From: Actinacidiphila oryziradicis
Lineage (GTDB): Bacteria > Actinomycetota > Actinomycetes > Streptomycetales > Streptomycetaceae
Length of the DNA: 64,000 bases
Direction of reading: 5' to 3'
Assembly (NCBI RefSeq): GCF_005047355.1
Contig: NZ_SUMC01000017.1
Location: 62,001-126,000, forward strand
Shown here piece after piece: positions 1 through 7,725 of this stretch. Both the position numbers and the translations under genes were made by a program. The notes under the pieces are model-generated. The model searched no databases. It saw only the letters and a list, made by a program, of their open reading frames with translations, and was not told the origin of the DNA. The stretch's first letter is position 1; every line of letters starts with the position of its first letter.

Positions 1-579
1 CAGCTCGGCCGCCCGCCCCGCGGCCTGCGCGCCATCGCCCACCGATGCCCGTGCGGCAACCCGGATGTCGTCGAGACGGCCCCGAGGCTGGAGGACGGGA
101 CACCCTTCCCGACCCTCTACTACCTGACCTGCCCGCGCGCCGCCTCCGCCATCGGCACCCTGGAGGCCGACGGTGTCATGAAGGAGATGACGGCCCGTCT
201 CGCCGAGGACCCGGAGCTGGCCGCCGCGTACCGGCGTGCCCACGAGGACTACATCGAGCGCCGCGACGCCATCGAGGTCCTGGAAGGCTTCCCGAGCGCC
301 GGCGGCATGCCGGACCGGGTGAAGTGCCTGCACGTCCTCGTCGGCCACTCGCTGGCCGCCGGCCCCGGTGTGAACCCGCTGGGCGACGAGGCCATCGCGA
401 TGCTGCCGGAGTGGTGGCGCAAGGGGCCGTGCGTTATGCCTCTCGGCCCGCCGGATCCGGCCGACGGCTGGCAGGTACACCGCTCCGGCGGGGGCGGCGA
501 TCGCGGCTGGTTCGCGTTCGAGCCGCTCGACCGGGACGCCCCGGCAACCCCGGAAGCTCCGGAAGGAGACGCCAAGTGA
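1..579 (+). CDS. DUF501 domain protein, 5' end outside the window
   Basis: The frame is open from base 1 and ends at TGA 577-579, giving 192 visible codons without a start. The visible part carries RCPCGNPDVV and the PTLYYLTCPRA segment typical of DUF501, a small actinobacterial family with conserved cysteines and no established function. In Streptomyces it normally follows eno and a divIC/ftsB-like gene and precedes ppx. The same order is seen here, because the next gene starts inside its stop codon. The Gly-rich C-terminus is probably disordered. Family assignment is firm; the function is unknown. Confidence 0.85.
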   Translation, partial: QLGRPPRGLRAIAHRCPCGNPDVVETAPRLEDGTPFPTLYYLTCPRAASAIGTLEADGVMKEMTARLAEDPELAAAYRRAHEDYIERRDAIEVLEGFPSAGGMPDRVKCLHVLVGHSLAAGPGVNPLGDEAIAMLPEWWRKGPCVMPLGPPDPADGWQVHRSGGGGDRGWFAFEPLDRDAPATPEAPEGDAK

Positions 580-1517
580 CCCGCGTGGCCGCCATCGACT
601 GCGGCACCAACTCCATCCGCCTTCTGGTCGCCGACGCCGACTTCGCCACCGGCGCCATCAAGGACCTGGACCGCCGGATGACCATCGTCCGGCTCGGCCA
701 GGACGTGGACCGCACCGGCCGGCTCGCCCCCGAGGCGCTGGAGCGTACCTTCGCCGCCTGCCGCGAGTACGCCGCCGTCATCAGGGAGCTCGGCGCGGAG
801 CAGGTGCGCTTCGTCGCCACCTCCGCGTCCCGTGACGCCTCCAACCGCGAGGACTTCGTACGCGGTGTCGTGGACATCCTGGGCGTCGAGCCCGAGGTGA
901 TCACGGGGGCGCAGGAGGCGGAGTTCTCCTTCACCGGCGCCACGAAGGAGCTGGCGGGCCGCGACCATCTGGCCAAGCCGTATCTCGTCGTCGACATCGG
1001 CGGCGGCTCGACCGAGTTCGTGGTGGGTGACGAGACCGTCGAGGCGGCCTGCTCGGTCGACATCGGCTGCGTACGGATGACCGAACGCCATCTCGTCCGC
1101 GACGGCGAAATCATCGACCCGCCCACCCCCGGCACGATCGCGGCCATAAAGGCCGACATCAAGGCCGCCCTGGACCTGGCCGAGGAAACGGTCCCGCTGA
1201 CCCGGGCCCGCACCCTCGTCGGGCTGGCCGGGTCGGTGACGACCGTGGCCGCGATCGCGCAGGGACTGACCGGGTACGACCCGGTGGCGATCCACCACTC
1301 CCGGGTCAGCGTCGGCCAGGTCCGGGAGATCACCGGGTGGCTGCTGTCGGCGAGCCACGCGGAGCGCGCCGCGAACCCCGTCATCCACCCCGGGCGGGTG
1401 GATGTCATCGGCGCCGGAGCGCTCGTACTGCTCCAGATCATGGAGCGGATCGGCGCCGAAGAAGTCGTGGTGAGCGAGCACGACATCCTCGACGGCATCG
1501 CCTGGTCACTCGCCTGA
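576..1517 (+). CDS. ppx: Ppx/GppA family exopolyphosphatase
   Basis: A 313-residue ASKHA-fold phosphatase expected to hydrolyse polyphosphate or guanosine pentaphosphate in the cytoplasm. The first phosphate loop is IDCGTNSIRLLV near residue 7, the second VVDIGGGSTEF near 138, and GLAGSVTT near 217 matches the adenosine/phosphate motif. The length fits the short Ppx1 type that lacks the C-terminal HD domain of E. coli Ppx. The GTG start overlaps the DUF501 stop as GTGA, and GGAAGGAG lies just upstream, so the two genes are translationally coupled. Whether poly-P or pppGpp is the preferred substrate cannot be told from sequence. Confidence 0.9.
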   Translation: MTRVAAIDCGTNSIRLLVADADFATGAIKDLDRRMTIVRLGQDVDRTGRLAPEALERTFAACREYAAVIRELGAEQVRFVATSASRDASNREDFVRGVVDILGVEPEVITGAQEAEFSFTGATKELAGRDHLAKPYLVVDIGGGSTEFVVGDETVEAACSVDIGCVRMTERHLVRDGEIIDPPTPGTIAAIKADIKAALDLAEETVPLTRARTLVGLAGSVTTVAAIAQGLTGYDPVAIHHSRVSVGQVREITGWLLSASHAERAANPVIHPGRVDVIGAGALVLLQIMERIGAEEVVVSEHDILDGIAWSLA

Positions 1518-1528
1518 CAAACGAACTT

Positions 1529-1544
1529 CGTGAATTTCTTCACA
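1529..1544. promoter_or_regulatory. Rex-like operator (distal)
   Basis: CGTGAATTTCTTCACA matches both conserved arms of the Rex consensus TGTGAAC-N3-TTCACA except the first base. It sits inside a longer dyad, GAACTTC...GAAGTTC at 1523-1552, 12 bases after the ppx stop and about 285 bases before ndh. Rex is the NADH-sensing repressor of respiratory genes in Streptomyces. The dyad could instead fold as a weak stem-loop ending the ppx transcript, but no T-run follows. Confidence 0.5.
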
Positions 1545-1778
1545 TGAAGTTCCTGCCTCATGGTCCACTTTTCGTGGATCCCGGGGCGGGGGTGCCCCCA
1601 GGACCCCCTGAGGGCGGGTGTTTCAGGGGCATTAAGGACGCCCGTCGAGGGGTCCGTACATGTCGATCGCCGCTGCTCAGAGGGGGCGCTCAACGCCCGG
1701 TCCATGCGCCGGGTTCCCGCTCCGGGTTGTGGCTCTGATCACGAAGCGGCGCAGTGTAGCAGAGGGTATGGGGAAGCT

Positions 1779-1794
1779 TGTGAAGGGGCTCACG
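1779..1794. promoter_or_regulatory. Rex-like operator (proximal) at the ndh promoter
   Basis: TGTGAAGGGGCTCACG keeps TGTGAA and TCAC of the Rex consensus. If ndh is leaderless this site covers about -51 to -36, next to the expected -35, a natural place for repression. The match is weaker than at 1529-1544, and paired sites are plausible. Confidence 0.45.
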
Positions 1795-1816
1795 AGCTAC
1801 CCCCCGGGGGGTGCTG

Positions 1817-1822
1817 GATACT
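1817..1822 (+). promoter_or_regulatory. -10 element of ndh, probable leaderless start
   Basis: GATACT lies exactly 7 bases before the ndh ATG, the spacing typical of actinobacterial leaderless genes. No Shine-Dalgarno sequence lies between them. No convincing -35 is visible. Confidence 0.4.
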
Positions 1823-1829
1823 CGATTCC

Positions 1830-3212
1830 ATGAGCACAACGGAGCGTCCCAGGATCCTCGTAGTAGGCGGTGGGTACGTCGGCCTGTACGCGGCCCGGCG
1901 CATCCTTAAGAAGATGCGCTATGGCGAGGCGACCGTCACAGTCGTCGACCCGCGTTCATATATGACGTACCAGCCCTTCCTGCCCGAAGCCGCCGCCGGC
2001 AGCATCTCTCCCCGCCATGTCGTGGTGCCGCTTCGCCGTGTGCTCCCCAAGGCGGAGGTCCTCACCGGCCGGGTCACAAGCATCGACCAGGACCGCAAGG
2101 TCGCGGTCGTCGAGCCGCTCGTGGGTGAGTCCTACGAGCTGCCGTTCGATTATCTGGTCATAGCCCTCGGCGCGGTCTCCCGCACCTTCCCGATCCCCGG
2201 TCTCGCCGAGAACGGCATCGGCATGAAGGGCATCGAGGAGGCCATCGGCCTGCGCAACCACGTCCTTGAGCAGCTCGACAGGGCCGACTCCACGCAAGAC
2301 GAGGACATCCGCCGCCAGGCGCTCACCTTCGTCTTCGTCGGCGGTGGCTTCGCGGGCGCGGAGACCATTGGCGAGGTCGAGGACATGGCCCGCGACGCCG
2401 CCAAGTACTACCCGAACGTCACCCGCGAGGACATGCGGTTCATCCTCGTAGACGCAGCCGACAAGATCCTCCCCGAGGTCGGCCCGGAACTGGGCGCCTG
2501 GGGTCTGGAGCACCTGCGCGAGCGCGGCGTCGAGGTCTTCCTCAGCACGTCCATGAAGTCCTGCGTCGACAAGCACGTGGTCCTCGCCAACGGCCTCGAG
2601 GTGGACGCCTCCACGATCGTCTGGACGGCCGGCGTCAAGCCGAACCCCGCCCTCGCCAAGTTCGGCCTCCCGCTCGGCCCGCGCGGCCATGTCGACACCG
2701 CCCCGACCCTCCAGGTCCAGGGCGCCGACTACATCTGGTCCGCCGGCGACAACGCCCAGGTCCCCGACCTCGCCACCGGCCCCGGCGCCTGGTGCCCGCC
2801 CAACGCCCAGCACGCGCTGCGCCAGGCCAAGGTCCTCGGCGACAACGTCATCTCCGGCATGCGCGGCTTCCCGCAGCACGAGTACAAGCACAGCAACATG
2901 GGTGCCGTCGCCGGCCTCGGCCTGCACAAGGGCGTCGCCATGCTGAAGTTCGGCAAGGTCAAGCTCCGCTTCAAGGGCCGCCTCGCCTGGTACTTCCACC
3001 GTGGCTACCACGGCATGGCCGTCCCGACCTTCAACCGCAAGTTCCGGGTCCTCGCGGACTGGACCCTCGCCGCGTTCCTCAAGCGCGAGGTCGTCTCCCT
3101 CGGTGCCATGGAGCACCCCCGCGAGGAGTTCTACGAGGCCGCCAAGCCCGCCCCGGCCCCCAAGGCCATGGTCCCGGCCCCGGCAGAGGCCGAGAAGGCC
3201 AAGGCTTCCTGA
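1830..3212 (+). CDS. ndh: NADH dehydrogenase type II (NDH-2)
   Basis: A 460-residue membrane-associated flavoprotein that oxidises NADH and reduces menaquinone without pumping protons. The N-terminal FAD-binding motif is VVGGGYVGLYAA (residues 9-20). The NAD(P)-binding motif is FVGGGFAGAETIGEV near 168, and IWSAGDNAQVPD near 300 closes the second FAD contact. The C-terminal 60 residues (after FHRGYHGMAVP) are basic and amphipathic, suiting peripheral membrane attachment. The ATG at 1830 was chosen because it fits the family N-terminus MSTTERPRILV and because a -10-like element lies 7 bases upstream. Two Rex-like sites upstream suggest control by the NADH/NAD ratio. A terminator follows. Confidence 0.92.
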   Translation: MSTTERPRILVVGGGYVGLYAARRILKKMRYGEATVTVVDPRSYMTYQPFLPEAAAGSISPRHVVVPLRRVLPKAEVLTGRVTSIDQDRKVAVVEPLVGESYELPFDYLVIALGAVSRTFPIPGLAENGIGMKGIEEAIGLRNHVLEQLDRADSTQDEDIRRQALTFVFVGGGFAGAETIGEVEDMARDAAKYYPNVTREDMRFILVDAADKILPEVGPELGAWGLEHLRERGVEVFLSTSMKSCVDKHVVLANGLEVDASTIVWTAGVKPNPALAKFGLPLGPRGHVDTAPTLQVQGADYIWSAGDNAQVPDLATGPGAWCPPNAQHALRQAKVLGDNVISGMRGFPQHEYKHSNMGAVAGLGLHKGVAMLKFGKVKLRFKGRLAWYFHRGYHGMAVPTFNRKFRVLADWTLAAFLKREVVSLGAMEHPREEFYEAAKPAPAPKAMVPAPAEAEKAKAS

Positions 3213-3234
3213 CCAGCCGAGCCGGCAGTACGTT

Positions 3235-3274
3235 CCGAAGGGCGTCCGCCATCCGTGGCGCGGGCGCCCTTCGG
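3235..3274 (+). terminator. Stem-loop terminator after ndh
   Basis: CCGAAGGGCG and CGCCCTTCGG form a perfect 10-bp stem around a 20-base loop, 22 bases after the ndh stop. There is no T-run, as is usual in high-GC actinomycetes. Confidence 0.65.
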
Positions 3275-3362
3275 CGTGGCAGAAGGCTGCAATCGGGATT
3301 AAGGTTGTAACGTGCATCTGTTTATCTAGGGATGGGAACCCTTCCCGATGGAGGTGCGCACT

Positions 3363-4652
3363 ATGGCTGAAGCGGCCGGACGGCTGACCGCACTCGCCGA
3401 GCAAACGCTCGGCTCCCCCTTCCCGCTCCGCATCCGTGCCTGGGACGGCAGTGAGGCCGGTCCCCCCGACGCCCCGGCGGCGTTGGTCGTACGGAACCGG
3501 AAAGCGCTCCGGCGGTTGCTCTGGTCGCCCGGCGAACTGGGGCTGGCCCGGGCCTGGGTGGCCGGGGACCTTGACATCGACGGGGACTTCTACAGCGCGC
3601 TCGACGAGCTGTCCTCCCTGGTCTGGCACCGCGGCGACGAGGGCCGGCCGCCGCTGCGGCAGGCCCTCGGCGCGCTGCGCGAGGCGCTCGTGCTCGCCGG
3701 TCCAGGACCGGCCCCGGCGCCGCCGCCGGAGGAAGCGCGGCGGGGCCGCCGCTTCGGCCGGCACAGTCCGCGCCGCGACCGGGCGGCGATCAGTCACCAC
3801 TACGACGTGGGCAACGACTTCTACGAGCTGGTCCTCGGCCCGTCCATGGTCTACTCGTGCGCCTACTGGGAGAGGGGCAGCGAGGGCACCCTCGAAGAGG
3901 CCCAGCGCGCGAAGCTCGACCTGATCTGCCGCAAGCTGGACCTCCGGCCCGGCCAGCGGCTGCTCGACGTCGGCTGCGGCTGGGGCTCCATGGTCCTGCA
4001 CGCCGCCGAGGAGTACGGCGTCCACGCCACCGGCATCACCCTCTCCACCGAGCAGGCCGCCTACGCCCGCAAGCGGATCGCCGAGGCCGGGCTGACGGAC
4101 CGTATCGACATCCGGGTCCAGGACTACCGGGCCGTCTCCGACGGCCCCTTCGACGCCATCTCCTCCATCGGCATGGCCGAACACGTCGGCCGGGAGCAGT
4201 ACCGCGCCTACGCCGCCGTCCTGTACGGGCTCCTGCGGCCCGGCGGCCGGCTCCTCAACCATCAGATCGCCCGCCGCCCGCAGGCCGACGAGGGGGCCTA
4301 CGAAGTCGACAAGTTCATCGACCGCTACGTCTTCCCGGACGGTGAACTCGCCCCGATCGGCTCCACGGTCTCCCGCCTGGAAGAGGCCGGCTTCGAGGTC
4401 CGCGACGTCGAGGCGCTGCGCGAGCACTACGCCCTCACTCTGCGCCAATGGGTCGCCAACATCGAGGCCCACTGGGACGAGGCCGTCCGCCTCACCACTC
4501 CGGGCCGGGCCCGCGTCTGGCGCCTCTACATGGCCGCCTCGGCGCTGTCCTTCGAGCAGAACCGCATCGGCGTCAACCAGGTGCTCGCCACCCGCACCCC
4601 GTCCGGCGGGGATTCCGGAATGCCGCCCACCCGTGCGGACTGGCTGACCTAA
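3363..4652 (+). CDS. Cyclopropane-fatty-acyl-phospholipid synthase family methyltransferase
   Basis: A 429-residue SAM-dependent enzyme of the CFA/mycolic cyclopropane synthase family, which methylates unsaturated acyl chains of membrane phospholipids. The N-terminal domain precedes the family signature SHHYDVGNDFYELVLG near residue 144. The SAM-binding loop LLDVGCGWGSMVLHAA lies near 200, followed by the GMAEHVG substrate motif near 273. The start at 3363 is preferred over the in-frame ATG 3348 because GGAGGTG ends 6 bases before it, and 3348 would place the ribosome site inside the gene. Monocistronic, between two stem-loops. The actual product (cyclopropane, methyl or another branch) is not settled by sequence. 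Confidence 0.88.
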   Translation: MAEAAGRLTALAEQTLGSPFPLRIRAWDGSEAGPPDAPAALVVRNRKALRRLLWSPGELGLARAWVAGDLDIDGDFYSALDELSSLVWHRGDEGRPPLRQALGALREALVLAGPGPAPAPPPEEARRGRRFGRHSPRRDRAAISHHYDVGNDFYELVLGPSMVYSCAYWERGSEGTLEEAQRAKLDLICRKLDLRPGQRLLDVGCGWGSMVLHAAEEYGVHATGITLSTEQAAYARKRIAEAGLTDRIDIRVQDYRAVSDGPFDAISSIGMAEHVGREQYRAYAAVLYGLLRPGGRLLNHQIARRPQADEGAYEVDKFIDRYVFPDGELAPIGSTVSRLEEAGFEVRDVEALREHYALTLRQWVANIEAHWDEAVRLTTPGRARVWRLYMAASALSFEQNRIGVNQVLATRTPSGGDSGMPPTRADWLT

Positions 4653-4685
4653 CCCCCGGATTGGCACGAAAGGAGTCCAACTGGC

Positions 4686-4716
4686 CCGGCCCTCCGCGTC
4701 CGACGCGGGGGGCCGG
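4686..4716 (+). terminator. Stem-loop terminator after the CFA synthase
   Basis: Arms 4686-4700 and 4702-4716 pair at 14 of 15 positions with a very short loop, 34 bases after the stop codon. Confidence 0.55.
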
Positions 4717-4930
4717 CTGCGGTTCCGGACGCCTCGAAGATGAACCCGGCCCGGTCCGGGGGCAGTTGGCGTGTGCCTCGGTACGGGACGTATGTACGCC
4801 GTCGTCCCACTTGCGAATGACAGCCGCTCCGGACCGCGTTGCAGGGGGAAAGCGATTTCGCGTCACATGCGCGAGGCCTATGCCCGGGCCCCACAGGGGC
4901 CCGGCCTGTGGCCGACCGTCGAAAGTCGGC

Positions 4931-4956
4931 CTGATGGCCCATCAGTTGGCCATAAA
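4931..4956. promoter_or_regulatory. Palindrome and AdpA-like site upstream of bldA
   Basis: CTGATGG-C-CCATCAG (4931-4945) is a perfect 15-base dyad. TGGCCATAAA (4947-4956) agrees with the AdpA consensus TGGCSNGWWY at 7 of 9 informative positions. They lie 60-90 bases before the probable bldA transcription start. AdpA activates bldA directly in S. griseus, so an activator site here would be expected. The stretch 4717-4930 shows nothing else I recognise. Confidence 0.35.
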
Positions 4957-4983
4957 ATCAGACAACATGGCGCCGACGCCCCC

Positions 4984-5011
4984 CTGGCCGACCCGCCTTC
5001 CCGGATAGGCT
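4984..5011 (+). promoter_or_regulatory. Probable bldA promoter
   Basis: CTGGCC (4984-4989), 16 bases, then TAGGCT (5006-5011). Transcription would begin near 5018, leaving a short leader before the mature tRNA 5' end at 5036. Confidence 0.4.
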
Positions 5012-5035
5012 CATGACGCGCTCATGCGTCGCCCT

Positions 5036-5118
5036 GCCCGGATGGTGGAATGCAGACACGGCGAGCTTAAACCTCGCTGCCCCTTGCGGGCGTACCGGTT
5101 CGAGTCCGGTTCCGGGCA
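5036..5118 (+). tRNA. bldA: tRNA-Leu(TAA), developmental regulator bldA
   Basis: A complete class II tRNA. The acceptor arms are GCCCGGA (5036-5042) and TCCGGGC (5111-5117) with discriminator A. The anticodon stem is GCGAG/CTCGC around loop CTTAAAC, giving anticodon TAA, which reads UUA. A long variable arm (TGCCCCTTGCGGGCG) and the T-arm ACCGG-TTCGAGT-CCGGT follow. CCA is not encoded. In Streptomyces this is the only tRNA for the rare UUA codon. Its loss leaves vegetative growth intact but blocks aerial mycelium and antibiotic production. One gene in this window carries an in-frame TTA (52069). Confidence 0.97.
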
Positions 5119-5168
5119 CTCTCCCGCCATGGGCGCGCACTTGGTCTTCCTGCCCAGGTACCCGCACT

Positions 5169-5750
5169 TCAGGATTGCACTCCTGATTGCCGATGAATTT
5201 CGTTTTCCGCTGCCGCGAGGATCGCGGCCCACGGTATCCGCACATTACCCGGTTCCCGGCGAGGCTCGTGCAGCGGCCACACATCAGGGCCGTGGACGAG
5301 CCGGACGCCGCCCCGCCGCAGCGCGGCGATGTGCCCTTCCCACGCGGGGTGACGGGCATGGGCGGCGTTGATCCGCGGGAAGAGGACGACGGGCACCCCA
5401 GGGGTCCCGATCGCCTCGGCGACTTGCGTCAGGGCCTGGTTGTCGCCGAATCCGGTCGCGAGCTTCGCCACTGTGTTGGCGCTGGCCGGAGCGACCACCA
5501 AGCAGTCGGCGTACGGATGGGGACGGGCCTCGGACGGCAGCCGGGGCTCGTCGCGGACAGGCAGGCCGGTCAGCTTCTCCAGGAGCTCCAGCTCCCTGAT
5601 GTCGCGCAGCCAGCGGCCGGCGGTCGGGGTAAGGGTCACCGCCACCTGCCAGCCGTGCTCGATCGCGGGCCGCACAAGCCCGGTCCGCAACTCTTCCAGC
5701 CCATCGGTCGCACAGCCGATGGCCCCGAGCACTCCACGTCGTGCGGGCAC
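5169..5750 (-). CDS. Flavoprotein of the HFCD/PPC-decarboxylase family
   Basis: A 193-residue protein of the homo-oligomeric flavin-containing Cys decarboxylase fold. The N-terminus GVLGAIGCATDGLEE carries the flavin-binding loop. LVVAPASANTVAKLATGFGDN (split here as CLVVAPASAN and TVAKLATGFGDN, near residues 86-106) matches the PASANT motif of this family. The GTG start has GGGGGA just upstream. It stands alone, converging on bldA and ending 50 bases from it. The short length and missing CTP domain argue against a bifunctional CoaBC. The substrate is unknown. Confidence 0.75.
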   Translation of the reverse strand: MPARRGVLGAIGCATDGLEELRTGLVRPAIEHGWQVAVTLTPTAGRWLRDIRELELLEKLTGLPVRDEPRLPSEARPHPYADCLVVAPASANTVAKLATGFGDNQALTQVAEAIGTPGVPVVLFPRINAAHARHPAWEGHIAALRRGGVRLVHGPDVWPLHEPRREPGNVRIPWAAILAAAENEIHRQSGVQS

Positions 5751-5959
5751 CGGTCCCCCGTTTCCTGCTTGATCGGGTCGGTTCCGCCCAGCCTACGAAG
5801 GGGCCTGCCCGGGCGGCGCCGGTCCGCCCGCTGGTCACCTCTTCCCCTAAGAGGGCGATTCCGGGGAAGATCCCCCTTGATCCCCTTGGGTCAGCCCATT
5901 TTCTTTGCCAATCCATTACTGTGTATCGAAGCCGTGCAGTGCGGCCATGGAGGAGTGCG

Positions 5960-6781
5960 ATGAGGAGCAGTAACCCGATCTTCTCCCGGCGGGGATTCTC
6001 CCGCGGGGACGGCGGCTACGCGGGCTTCGGAGGGCAGCCGCAGCAGGCCTACGGAGGTCCGAACCCTTACAGCGGTACGCCCGAACAGTTGCAGCAGATG
6101 TACCAGGCCCCGCCGGCCGGCCCGCTGCAGACCGGGCGCATGACAATGGACGACGTCGTCATGCGCACTGGCATGACGCTCGGCACGGTGGCGGTCGGTG
6201 CCGCGGTCGGCTGGTTCGCGCTGGCGGGCAGCTTCGGCGTCGCCATCGGTGCCATGCTCATCGCGATGGTGCTCGGCCTGGTGCAGTCCTTCAAGCGCGA
6301 GCCGGTGCCCGCGCTGATCCTGGGATACGCGGCCTTCGAGGGCATCTTCCTCGGGGTGATCAGCGAGCTTTACAACCAGCAGTGGTCCGGTGCGCCGCTG
6401 CAGGCCGTACTGAGCACGATGGCGGTCTCCGGGGGCATGCTCATCGCGTACCGGACCCGGCTGATCCGGGTCACCGCCCGGTACCAGCGGATCGGTATGG
6501 CGATCGCCATCGGCTTCCTGCTGTTGCTGGTCGTCAACATGGTTCTGGGCCTCTTCGGCGCCGACCTGGGTCTGCGCAGCGGTGGGCTCGGCATCCTTGT
6601 CGCCATCGTGGGCGTGCTGCTCGGTGCGTTCTTCCTGTCGCTGGACTTCAAGCAGATCGAGGACGGCATCCAGTACGGCGCCCCGCAGCGGGAGTCCTGG
6701 CTGGCAGCCTTCGGGCTGACGCTCTCCCTGGTGTGGATCTACTTGGAGATGCTGCGGCTGATCTCCATCCTGCGCGACTAG
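5960..6781 (+). CDS. Bax inhibitor-1/YccA family membrane protein
   Basis: A 273-residue multi-pass membrane protein. After a Gly/Gln/Pro-rich cytoplasmic N-terminus (residues 1-60) come about seven hydrophobic segments from residue 72 on, ending with SLVWIYLEMLRLI. The C-terminal SLDFKQIEDG followed by WIYLEML is characteristic of actinobacterial BI-1 proteins, a family linked to cation leak and stress tolerance; no reaction is established for bacteria. GGAGGAG at 5949-5955 fixes the ATG at 5960. The stop codon TAG lies in the CTAG that forms the left end of a MITE-like element, so that insertion touches the very end of the gene. Confidence 0.85.
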   Translation: MRSSNPIFSRRGFSRGDGGYAGFGGQPQQAYGGPNPYSGTPEQLQQMYQAPPAGPLQTGRMTMDDVVMRTGMTLGTVAVGAAVGWFALAGSFGVAIGAMLIAMVLGLVQSFKREPVPALILGYAAFEGIFLGVISELYNQQWSGAPLQAVLSTMAVSGGMLIAYRTRLIRVTARYQRIGMAIAIGFLLLLVVNMVLGLFGADLGLRSGGLGILVAIVGVLLGAFFLSLDFKQIEDGIQYGAPQRESWLAAFGLTLSLVWIYLEMLRLISILRD

Positions 6782-6969
6782 GGCCTGTCCGGCCGATCTC
6801 CGTGGGAGAAGGAGCGGGGTCTGGCGCCTGTGATCGCAAGGCGGAGGAGGGAGGCGACGCGGAGCGTCGTCGACTGACGACAACGCCGCGAGCTCCCCCA
6901 GCTACCGCTGGGAGGTGCCCCCAGTGCCAGGGCACGCGACGCCGCGGAGATCGGCCGGACAGGCCCTAG
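6778..6969 (+). mobile_element. MITE-like element A
   Basis: A 192-bp non-coding element with 25-bp perfect terminal inverted repeats (6778-6802 and 6945-6969) that begin CTAGGGCCTGTCCGG. Each end carries CTAG, the likely target. The interior is shared, in reverse orientation, with element B (7722-7930). There is no transposase, so mobilisation would be in trans, perhaps by an IS5-type enzyme; that family guess is from memory of similar termini. Confidence 0.75.
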
Positions 6970-6997
6970 GCCCCCGGCGCTGTTGGGGGACAGGCTT

Positions 6998-7044
6998 ATG
7001 GCAACGGGCCCTGGAAGTCGACGACTTCCAGGGCCCGTTGCCAT
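6998..7044. terminator. 47-bp near-perfect palindrome (terminator)
   Basis: Two 23-base arms (6998-7020, 7022-7044), starting ATGGCAACGGGCCCTGG, pair perfectly around one base. It lies 20 bases beyond the stop of the leftward DUF4287 gene and also downstream of the rightward BI-1 gene, so it can end transcription both ways. Confidence 0.75.
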
Positions 7045-7063
7045 ATGCGTGCGGGCAGGCGGG

Positions 7064-7294
7064 CTACAGAAGTTTGCGCGCGGCACGCCTCAAGTCGTAT
7101 TCGTGGACGATCGCCTTGGCGTGTCCATAGGACAGGTCGTGCTCGCTGCGGAGCCAGCTGACTTTCTCGTCGAAGCGGAGGAATGCGGGGCCGTCATCGA
7201 CCGTGCGAAGCCATTCGCGGACCTCGCGGCCAGTGCATTGTGGGATGCGGGAGAGCAGGTTCCGGTGGGTTTCCTCGGAGAAGATCATTGACAT
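7064..7294 (-). CDS. DUF4287-like small protein
   Basis: A 76-residue acidic/basic soluble protein. The order of features (TGREVREWL, then VSWLRSEHDLSYGHAKAIVHEYDL) matches DUF4287, where a conserved GHA-A segment closes the domain. No function is known. GGAGGCGCC lies before the ATG at 7294, and a second in-frame ATG two codons on is possible. With the next gene it forms a block bounded by two inverted MITE-like elements. Confidence 0.7.
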   Translation of the reverse strand: MSMIFSEETHRNLLSRIPQCTGREVREWLRTVDDGPAFLRFDEKVSWLRSEHDLSYGHAKAIVHEYDLRRAARKLL

Positions 7295-7401
7295 TGGCGC
7301 CTCCGGTATGTGTGCCGGTTACCCCACCGTGCCTTAGCGGTCGGCCATTGGCAACAGTCGGCGGCATCCTCTTGCGGGTACGCGCCGGTAGGCTCCCCTT
7401 C

Positions 7402-7725
7402 ATGCTCGACTGCGCTACTCTCCTCCGCGCTGTGGACCGGCTCGCCGGCCGCTTCCGCGCCCTGCCGCAGAGCCGCCTGCGTGGCGCAGTGGCGGAGGCG
7501 GGTCTCGCGCTCGCCCGTGAGCTGGCGGCCGAGGCGCAGCGGATCGAATTCCCCGGGCGCGAGGTGCGGATCATTCCGGACGAGGGGGTTTTCGTGGTCG
7601 GCGACCAGATCGCGGTGGCGGGGCATGAGCTGGCGGCGGCGCTTGAGCCGTATCCCGCGTACGAGGAGCGGCTGGACGCGGCGGTCCGGCGCGTAGAGGC
7701 CGTGGCCAAGGCCTGCGGCCTCTAG
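7402..7725 (+). CDS. Conserved hypothetical protein, 107 aa
   Basis: I do not recognise a named domain. The protein has an N-terminal helix with LLRAVDRLAGRFRALPQSRLRG, a GLALARELAAEAQRIEF helix, a short beta region (VRIIPDEGVFVVGDQIAVAG) and a C-terminal helix rich in Ala, Glu and Arg. It looks soluble, with no signal peptide. TAGGCT lies exactly 7 bases before the ATG and no ribosome site is seen, suggesting leaderless transcription. The TAG stop is part of the CTAG at the edge of MITE-like element B. Confidence 0.65.
   Translation: MLDCATLLRAVDRLAGRFRALPQSRLRGAVAEAGLALARELAAEAQRIEFPGREVRIIPDEGVFVVGDQIAVAGHELAAALEPYPAYEERLDAAVRRVEAVAKACGL

Noticed and set aside
1690..1740. A tRNA-like stem before ndh
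   Set aside because: No acceptor or T-arm; only GC-rich short stems.
3305..3332. Promoter TTGTAA-16-TAGGGA before the CFA synthase
   Set aside because: The -10 is poor and overlaps a GGGATGGGAACCCTTCCC repeat; not strong enough to list.
1956..4667. A 903-codon open frame antisense to ndh and the CFA synthase
   Set aside because: It is a mirror of third-position GC bias in the real genes; it has no ribosome site and low-complexity Gly/Ala/Glu sequence.
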